Source of the DNA: Alphaproteobacteria bacterium
Lineage (GTDB): Bacteria; Pseudomonadota; Alphaproteobacteria; G02398745; G023898745
DNA: 6,541 nt
NCBI GenBank assembly: GCA_027366195.1
Contig: DAHXKW010000130.1
Coordinates: forward strand, 1 to 6,541
Direction of reading: 5' to 3'
The position numbers and the translations under genes are program-made. The notes beneath the pieces were generated by a model. It was not told the origin of the DNA and ran no database searches. It worked only from the letters and a program-made list of their open reading frames with translations. Below, in pieces: positions 1 to 4,455 of the stretch; position 1 is the stretch's first letter, and each line of letters begins with the position of its first letter.

Positions 1-89
1 ACACCTTCGTTAATACAACCAACAGTTGTCCTTGTTGGTGTATCAGCTGTTGCAGCACCTAAAAAAAACAACCCGATCATACTAAACAT
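1..89 (-). CDS. Partial exported protein, N-terminus only (paralogue of the LRR protein at 842)
   Basis: Read on the minus strand from ATG at 89-87, this frame stays open to the window edge and gives about 29 residues starting MFSMIGLFFLGAATADTPT. It is identical to residues 5-33 of the LRR protein encoded from 842. The hydrophobic stretch ending in GAATA followed by DT looks like a short Sec signal peptide with an A-x-A type cleavage site. A good Shine-Dalgarno (AGAGGTG, minus strand, 107-101) lies 11 bases before the ATG, better placed than anything before the right-hand copy. I infer a second member of the same exported-protein family. Whether it is a full LRR gene or just a leader fused to something else depends on sequence left of the window. 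Confidence 0.6.
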   Translation of the reverse strand, partial: MFSMIGLFFLGAATADTPTRTTVGCINEG

Positions 90-93
90 TGGT
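1..93. repeat. Left arm of a 93-bp perfect inverted repeat
   Basis: The reverse complement of 1-93 matches 850-942 base for base, including the run of eight identical bases at 61-68. Identity ends at position 94 (the inner side), where the bases differ. The outer end cannot be seen because the repeat reaches the window edge, so it may be longer. Both arms carry the first codons and signal peptide of an outward-facing gene, so this is duplicated coding sequence rather than a classical IS terminal repeat. Confidence 0.95.
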
Positions 94-169
94 TCCGTTT
101 CACCTCTGTGTTTCGAAAATCAGTCAAAAAATGTCGCGTAACCGTGTCCACTAAAACGGGGTAGGATCA
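94..169 (-). mobile_element. Possible IS3-family end and leader remnant
   Basis: On the minus strand this stretch begins TGATCCTACCCCGTTTTAGT followed by GGACA. That resembles the terminal repeats of many IS3-family elements, which start with TG and have a C-rich stretch followed by a TGGACA-like block. It continues into a leader ending in AGAGGTGAAACGGA, which resembles the ribosome-binding leader before an IS3 orfA. The expected orfA is absent: from base 93 the sequence becomes the start of the exported-protein paralogue. On the plus side a reading frame without a good start begins right at the proposed IS end. The resemblance is from memory of the family pattern, no matching second end is in the window, and no target duplication could be tested. 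Confidence 0.4.
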
Positions 170-172
170 ACA

Positions 173-760
173 TTGTTCCGTGAAGATCAGAAAACATGGC
201 CAGAGCTGGAAGGTTGTACAGTCAAAACGACTATGCAACATCGTGATCTTGAACCATTCTTACGCGCGCAAGGTGTTAGTCAATGCATTCTCCTTGCTGT
301 ACAAGAACGAGGTAAAGCAGAGCTGATTGGCCCTTATGATCGCTTTCATGCTTTTTATAAAGAACACAATAATCAGTTACGTATATACCACATCACGGAA
401 ATGCAGTTACGTATGCGCTTGTTCGCACTTGAACAACGTTTTGGAGAAGCGCCTTGTTCTGCTTCAGACATGTTACGTTCAGATGCTTATACACGTCTTA
501 TCGAACATGAACTCTATGTTCGGCCCGAGTTAATGAAACGATTTGATGAACATGTGGCTACGCAAGCACTTTATCATCTTGAAAAAACCGGACAAATGCC
601 GTCTGGACAAGAATTTCGTAAAATTCAACAGCGGGTCAATATGGCTTGTCAGCAATTTGGATTACGAGAATGCGATAAAATCTTCAAAAATTCTCTTTCG
701 CGAGATGATCAGAAACAAATTCAATTTGATTTGCAGCGGCAAAGAGAAATGGAAAGATAA
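173..760 (+). CDS. Hypothetical protein, probable 3' remnant of a larger gene
   Basis: This 195-residue frame starts at best with TTG at 173 and has no convincing Shine-Dalgarno. It is open back to codon 155, just after a TAA at 152-154. The protein is hydrophilic, mostly helical in appearance, rich in Arg, Gln, Glu and Leu, and has no signal peptide or membrane segment. Its arginine codons are often CGT, CGC and CGG, and it looks more G+C rich than the genes downstream. It begins at the inner edge of an IS3-like end (94-169), so I infer that an insertion removed the 5' part. I do not recognise the family. A C-terminal piece of a conjugation protein such as a relaxase would fit the traD relic nearby, but no relaxase motif is present to support this. 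Confidence 0.5.
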   Translation: MFREDQKTWPELEGCTVKTTMQHRDLEPFLRAQGVSQCILLAVQERGKAELIGPYDRFHAFYKEHNNQLRIYHITEMQLRMRLFALEQRFGEAPCSASDMLRSDAYTRLIEHELYVRPELMKRFDEHVATQALYHLEKTGQMPSGQEFRKIQQRVNMACQQFGLRECDKIFKNSLSRDDQKQIQFDLQRQREMER

Positions 761-768
761 AAAGTATT

Positions 769-773
769 GGAGG
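769..773 (+). promoter_or_regulatory. Orphan Shine-Dalgarno (GGAGG)
   Basis: A strong GGAGG followed by AAAAA lies nine bases after the stop of the preceding frame. No ATG, GTG or TTG follows at normal spacing. The nearest ATG (795) opens a frame of only eleven codons. It may be the ribosome-binding site of a former downstream gene in the same operon, lost when the inverted-repeat cassette joined here. Confidence 0.3.
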
Positions 774-788
774 AAAAATTATTCTGAA

Positions 789-822
789 TTCTTATGCTAT
801 ATCCAATTACTTATACTATAAT
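789..822 (+). promoter_or_regulatory. Possible sigma-70 promoter for the LRR-deaminase unit
   Basis: TATAAT at 817-822 is a consensus -10 box, preceded by an overlapping TATACT at 812-817. A weak -35 candidate, TTCTTA at 789-794, sits 17 bases before the TATACT version. Transcription would start about 10-15 bases before the ATG at 842. The site is outside the 93-bp repeat, so the paralogue on the left does not share it. In AT-rich DNA such boxes arise easily by chance. Confidence 0.35.
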
Positions 823-841
823 ATTTTGAGAGTTACGTGGA

Positions 842-1327
842 ATGAGTGTACCAATGTTTAGTATGATCGGGTTGTTTTTTTTAGGTGCTGCAACAGCTGA
901 TACACCAACAAGGACAACTGTTGGTTGTATTAACGAAGGTGTATCAGATCTTTCTGGAGCGAAGTTTTCTCTCAAGGAAAGTTGCGAAGATATTGAGTGG
1001 CAAATCGCACAAAGAGAAAAAGACACTGCTTTAAAATCACCGATATTTGATTTGTCCCTAGCCGATAATTATATTACAGATGAAGGAATCGACGAGCTTT
1101 GTACTTTTGTGACAAAGTTTTTTCACAATACTGATCGTAAGTTGCATACATTATCTCTTGCGAACAATCGAATCACTGAACGAGGCGCTCTTCGCTTATT
1201 GAATCTTTTACGTGCTGTAGACTTAAAAGAAATTGATCTTTCAACGAATTATATTACTACTTCTAAAGTTGTTGCCGCAGGAGTGTACACTCAGTATCAA
1301 AGCAGTGGGAAAACAATTATTCTATGA
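842..1327 (+). CDS. Small exported leucine-rich-repeat protein
   Basis: The 161-residue product has a hydrophobic N-terminus (residues 5-15) followed by GAATA and DT, a short Sec-type signal peptide with cleavage near residue 19. Residues 68-139 hold three repeats of the form LxxLxLxxNxIT: IFDLSLADNYIT (68-79), LHTLSLANNRIT (101-112) and LKEIDLSTNYIT (128-139). The 27-33 residue spacing and the helical segments between them fit ribonuclease-inhibitor-like LRRs, which bind proteins. Few repeats are present, so this is a small adaptor-size domain. ATG at 842 has GAGAG (828-832) nine bases upstream. ATG at 854 is the start implied by the left-hand copy of the repeat, so translation may begin at either. 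The stop overlaps the next start as ATGA. LRR proteins of intracellular bacteria are often host-directed effectors. A role as partner or inhibitor of the coupled deaminase-like protein is possible but is inference. Confidence 0.75.
   Translation: MSVPMFSMIGLFFLGAATADTPTRTTVGCINEGVSDLSGAKFSLKESCEDIEWQIAQREKDTALKSPIFDLSLADNYITDEGIDELCTFVTKFFHNTDRKLHTLSLANNRITERGALRLLNLLRAVDLKEIDLSTNYITTSKVVAAGVYTQYQSSGKTIIL
850..942. repeat. Right arm of the 93-bp perfect inverted repeat
   Basis: This is the exact reverse complement of 1-93. It begins four bases before the internal ATG at 854 and ends inside codon 34 of the LRR gene, thus covering the signal peptide and the first part of the mature protein. 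The sequences on the inner side are unrelated from the first base beyond the repeat (849 against 94). Confidence 0.95.
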
Positions 1328-2721
1328 TTTGTTTTTTTATTTCTCAGTTTTTATTCTCTGTGGAAGAGGGTTGGCGCTACAAGGAAACATTTGATTTACA
1401 AGTTGGCCAAGCTACTGTGAGCACACGAAGTCATCATGTTGAAATGGATGAAAAATTAGGTGCTTTTTATTTTGCATTGGGTCGTTCTACTTTATTTGGT
1501 GGTACATTAGATCGTTCAACTGTTTTATATTTGATACGCTTTCTACCAGTATTTTCATCTTTTGATGGTCAGGTTTTATATAAAGATACCGTTCAGCTTG
1601 ATTCAGAGTTGCTGATGAAATCTGCGGATACCGCATGGAAACCCAATAGGCATTTTCTTGCTAATGAATTGATTTTTATTAGTGGTTTTTGCAAGCGTGA
1701 TAATGAGCAAGTTCTTACTGATGGTAACAACGATTATGTAAAATGTGAGGTGGCAGGTATACCAAATGCTGTGTGGCGTAAACCTCTCAATTTAGTCGTA
1801 ACAGATGCGGCTGTTTACAGGAATTTTTTCTATATGTATGGTGCTTTACCAAATATATGGCCAACATGTCACTTAATAGGGCGTTATAATATGCACCCTC
1901 AGTTTTTAGCGGAACACATGAGAAGATGTTTCCCAAGTGGTGGATTTGATCGGTCTATTTTATCTGCAGGTAATGGATATAGTAGGGTTCTTGCGCCACA
2001 TATTGCTTTAAGTGAAATAGATCAAGAACGAGACCGTGCTTGTCAAGATTTAGCAAGGTGGTTTGGCAGTTCTGGAACCGTAGATGATGTTGAGCGATTC
2101 ACGCATGAATATGATAAAATCATTGGTGAAGCTCGAGCCGCTATTTTGAACAAAACAGATGCAGCGAATAAATATACTTGTGCTGAGCTTTTGATTGTTG
2201 ATTTAATGCATGATCAACGAATACGTACTATTTTACGCGAAAGGATTAACGCTATAGGGGATATTTGTGGAAAAGAATATGCAAAATCAAGGTTTCCCTA
2301 TTTAAATATGCTGTGCTCTTTTGCATCGGAACGATCGGCGTTGACTGCGATTTCTCAGTCTATAAATAGCTGTACCCCGGCAGGATTGGTTGTGCTTATG
2401 CGTGGTTCTAGGCTTCCTTGTGGTGCCTGTGCACCAATGCTTGTGCGCGAATGTGAAACGGGTGGTATTTTCTCTGAGCTTATCGGAAGAAATCCTGTGA
2501 AACTTAGCGTTTCGAGCAAAAATATCTATGAAAGAAAGCCTTTGATGGTACCTTATAGCGATCTGTGTCGTTCTACACCAGCACCTGATGAAGTAGGTAG
2601 AGATACTTTCAGGCTCGATGGATCTCCTAATATGGCTTCTTTTTCTGTGTATAATCAAGAACCTCCTGATACGTATAGATTCGCAGCGCATCAGAAATTA
2701 GGTACGATATTGAGACAATAG
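1324..2721 (+). CDS. Predicted exported zinc-dependent deaminase-like protein
   Basis: The 465-residue product starts with a short hydrophobic segment (MICFFISQFLFS) that could be a signal peptide lacking basic residues. Residues 20-270 match nothing I recognise. The C-terminal part has the two hallmarks of the cytidine-deaminase fold: CAE at 286-288 in a helix-like context (YTCAELLIVDLM), and PCGAC at 365-369 after a hydrophobic strand (AGLVVLMRGSRL). By family knowledge Cys286, Cys366 and Cys369 would bind zinc and Glu288 would shuttle protons. The 80-residue gap between the motifs is longer than in housekeeping cytidine deaminases (about 25-40), and the protein is over three times their length, so a toxin- or effector-type deaminase is more likely; the OTT_1508-like family known from Orientia is one candidate. 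The start overlaps the LRR stop by ATGA, so translation is probably coupled. Substrate (nucleoside, DNA, RNA or protein glutamine) cannot be told. It converges on traD with 38 bases between stops and no clear terminator. Confidence 0.6.
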   Translation: MICFFISQFLFSVEEGWRYKETFDLQVGQATVSTRSHHVEMDEKLGAFYFALGRSTLFGGTLDRSTVLYLIRFLPVFSSFDGQVLYKDTVQLDSELLMKSADTAWKPNRHFLANELIFISGFCKRDNEQVLTDGNNDYVKCEVAGIPNAVWRKPLNLVVTDAAVYRNFFYMYGALPNIWPTCHLIGRYNMHPQFLAEHMRRCFPSGGFDRSILSAGNGYSRVLAPHIALSEIDQERDRACQDLARWFGSSGTVDDVERFTHEYDKIIGEARAAILNKTDAANKYTCAELLIVDLMHDQRIRTILRERINAIGDICGKEYAKSRFPYLNMLCSFASERSALTAISQSINSCTPAGLVVLMRGSRLPCGACAPMLVRECETGGIFSELIGRNPVKLSVSSKNIYERKPLMVPYSDLCRSTPAPDEVGRDTFRLDGSPNMASFSVYNQEPPDTYRFAAHQKLGTILRQ

Positions 2722-2759
2722 ATAAATTTTAGTAAACGTTATAATTTGTGTTTTTCGTT

Positions 2760-3728
2760 TTATTTTCTCCATTCAATGTGTATTCTCGGATAATACTGCG
2801 GCAATTCTACATATGAAACAAAATCTGGTAGGTGTACTAATGTTTGAGGATAAACAATTTTCTGTTGGGATATTATTGAGTGTTGCATACCTGCTTGCAT
2901 TTTGTTTGTGTTCATCCAGCTGGCAATTTGTGCTGCATTTTTGTAATTTGCTTGGCGGAAAATAATTTTTGTTGCACATGATTTAAATAAATGTTCTACC
3001 TCTTGAGGTCTATCATATTTTTCTTTCCACAGTGTTATATCTGGTATACCAAGTACTATACAGAATGGGCTCGTTGTGTTTGTTGAAAGATTGGCAGATA
3101 ACCAGGCGGTTAGCTCAGGTAATTTATCCAGTGCCAACAAGTCATTAATAACGATCCAAACAATTTTTTGTTGATGATTGTTTGGCTTCATTAATGTTTT
3201 TATAGCTAATGATAGCCAATAAGAAAGCAAGGGATGGTATGTTTGCAATTTATCGTGAGGTAGAGAAAAGAATAACCAGGATGTTTCATCTGGATTGAGC
3301 AACCACTGTTGAATTGAAAATGGTGTTTGATTTTGTGACTGAATTGGTTTTAAATGTGCTGCGCATAATTTGTTTATTCTTTGCTCTATTGCAGCAGTTT
3401 GATGGTCATTTGTTGTGTTTGTTTCTTGCCAAAATGGAAAGCGTGAATCGAAAGGGTTCATAAGGTGATCACGAGGTGTATAATATTTTTGAACAAGTGG
3501 AGATTCTTGTACAGCATCGATGATAATAACCTTTTCATTTTTTAATTGATTTAAGAGATTTTCAATAGCATCGGTTTTGCCCTGTTTATCGTCACCTAAG
3601 ATGAGGATATGTTTTGTTTCTGTATCCTTAATTAGAGGAACGTCCATTAGTTTTACAGGTGAGTCATTTTTTTTGTGAGTAGATCGTTTTGATAACTTTA
3701 AGTTTAAGAAGTATAGGAGATTCATCAA
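2760..3728 (-). CDS. traD: Type IV coupling protein TraD-like, ATPase part (second frame of a split gene)
   Basis: Residues 30-322 follow the order of F-type TraD. There is a pre-P-loop strand (PLIKDTETKHILIL), a Walker A GDDKQGKT (45-52), then VIIIDAVQESPLVQKYY and NPFDSRFPFW (91-100). Next come the WLFFSLP strand (151-157) and the WLSLAIKTL helix (171-179). The Walker B region is VWIVINDLLALDKLPEL (190-206), followed by VLGIPDI (225-231) and an end segment LPDFVSYVELP (300-310). Known coupling proteins have Asp-Glu at the Walker B position; here it is Asn195-Asp196. Only about 30 residues separate NPFD...W from the KPIQ segment, where TraD has roughly 100, so most of the all-alpha domain appears missing, as does the long C-terminal tail. 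TTG 3728 or ATG 3725 could start it, but neither has a Shine-Dalgarno. It overlaps the membrane part by 65 bases in another frame, which argues for a frameshifted single gene rather than a separate one. Confidence 0.7.
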   Translation of the reverse strand: MMNLLYFLNLKLSKRSTHKKNDSPVKLMDVPLIKDTETKHILILGDDKQGKTDAIENLLNQLKNEKVIIIDAVQESPLVQKYYTPRDHLMNPFDSRFPFWQETNTTNDHQTAAIEQRINKLCAAHLKPIQSQNQTPFSIQQWLLNPDETSWLFFSLPHDKLQTYHPLLSYWLSLAIKTLMKPNNHQQKIVWIVINDLLALDKLPELTAWLSANLSTNTTSPFCIVLGIPDITLWKEKYDRPQEVEHLFKSCATKIIFRQANYKNAAQIASWMNTNKMQAGMQHSIISQQKIVYPQTLVHLPDFVSYVELPQYYPRIHIEWRK

Positions 3729-4146
3729 TTAGTTTTTGTTTATACGCATGAATGGCTTTACGGTGTGTTGTCCAAAAGATTAAGGCAAAAATAGCAATGC
3801 CGGTTATAATGCCATAAATAAAGGCATTTAAAAGTTGTTTATGTGTGAAATGCAATACGTTTTGTGTTTTTTGTACCCAATAAGCTGCTGTTTCTTTATA
3901 AAGAGGTTCTTGTGGACCAAAAAGCCACAGTATATATCGAGATAACCATGCTAGTTTATAGAATTGAAGTAAATCTTTGAATAATATGGGGTCATAAAAA
4001 TATAATCGGCAAAAGAGTAAAATGGTTGTAGATATGGTGGTTAGACAGGCATATAAAATAGCAGTATTGAGATATGGGCCAAATAAATGCCATCTGTATA
4101 AAAAAACAGACCTGCCAAGTGGTGGTTGATTTGATAATCGATTCAT
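3664..4146 (-). CDS. traD: Type IV coupling protein TraD-like, membrane part (first frame of a split gene)
   Basis: The 160-residue product has the topology of the N-terminus of F-type TraD: a short cytoplasmic start, a membrane helix at about 25-47, a periplasmic segment of about 55 residues, a second helix at about 108-126, then a basic cytoplasmic stretch (TTHRKAIHAYKQK). In a coupling protein this domain anchors the hexameric ATPase in the inner membrane at the type IV secretion channel. The frame ends at TGA directly after a run of eight A. Skipping one base at that run continues straight into DSPVKLMDVPLIKD of the ATPase frame, as expected for one protein of roughly 460 residues against about 700 in F. 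ATG 4146 is preceded by a GAAGGG that is the upstream arm of a hairpin. No other tra gene lies beside it in the window. Confidence 0.65.
   Translation of the reverse strand: MNRLSNQPPLGRSVFLYRWHLFGPYLNTAILYACLTTISTTILLFCRLYFYDPILFKDLLQFYKLAWLSRYILWLFGPQEPLYKETAAYWVQKTQNVLHFTHKQLLNAFIYGIITGIAIFALIFWTTHRKAIHAYKQKLIDESPILLKLKVIKTIYSQKK
3667..3674 (-). other. A8 homopolymer at the traD frame break
   Basis: On the minus strand eight A precede the TGA that ends the membrane frame. An A7 (or A10) version would join the two traD frames without a stop: Ser-Gln-Lys-Asn-Asp. Runs of this length are known sites of RNA polymerase slippage, natural indels and sequencing error, so the sequence alone cannot say whether traD is broken, slippage-expressed or misread. 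Confidence 0.6.
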
Positions 4147-4163
4147 GAAGGGGGTTTCCCTTC
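4147..4163 (-). promoter_or_regulatory. Hairpin holding the traD ribosome-binding region
   Basis: In the minus-strand transcript GAAGGG, a five-base loop AAACC and CCCUUC form a perfect six-base-pair stem whose 3' arm touches the AUG at 4146. GAAGGG is the only Shine-Dalgarno-like sequence at usable distance, so pairing would hide it. No U-run follows, so a terminator is unlikely. Regulation by opening of the stem is inference. Confidence 0.4.
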
Positions 4164-4455
4164 TGTGTTCTTCTTATTAGATTATATGTGTTTTTTAGTG
4201 ATGATGTATCGTATAATCATATTTTTTATCACTTTATTTTTAGGTTTTTGAATTAATTTATGTCTGTTATTAAAAATTCACAATTTACAAGGGTATCCTT
4301 CCTATACTTTGGAGATTTGGCTATGACAGCAACATAAATCTTCAAAAGTTTGCCTGGCAATATTTTAAAATGAATTTTTCTAAAAATTTCAACTTGATCT
4401 CTTTGAGAGTTTTGGTTTACTTGCTAGCTTATGATACCTTTTCTGCGAGTTAAAT
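4164..4455. other. AT-rich divergent intergenic region
   Basis: About 290 bases separate the divergent starts of traD and the GTPase gene. I see no gene, tRNA or long repeat. TATGAT at 4430-4435 could be a -10 box for the GTPase gene, but no -35 sits at good distance (TTGAGA at 4403-4408 is 21 bases away). The ten bases TTTGAGAGTT at 4402-4411 recur at 825-834 before the LRR gene. The GTPase start has only a weak GCGAG at 4445-4449. Confidence 0.4.

Noticed and set aside
327..821. Two plus-strand frames overlapping the 173-760 frame
   Set aside because: Both give Cys-, Ile- and Lys-rich translations without a ribosome-binding site; the 173-760 frame has better protein composition.
811..1026. 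Minus-strand frame opposite the LRR gene
   Set aside because: The plus strand has a signal peptide and LRR pattern; the minus frame shows neither, and part of it is only the mirror of the inverted repeat.
1324..1380. LRR and deaminase-like genes as one gene broken by a frameshift
   Set aside because: The second frame starts with its own hydrophobic export-like segment at an ATGA overlap, and the LRR frame ends after a complete repeat. Two coupled genes explain this better.
2302..2691. Minus-strand open frame of 129 codons inside the deaminase-like gene
   Set aside because: Its translation is Arg/Ser/His-rich with no domain, and it lies wholly opposite a frame with clear motifs. It is a shadow.
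2722..2759. Bidirectional terminator between the convergent deaminase-like and traD genes
   Set aside because: The 38 bases contain T-rich stretches but no G+C-rich stem; only a five-base AAATT/AATTT pairing is visible.
3664..3728. Programmed -1 ribosomal frameshift at the A8 run in traD
   Set aside because: Joining the frames needs a +1 or -2 change. A -1 shift would lead to the third frame, so the classical A-AAA-AAG type mechanism does not apply.
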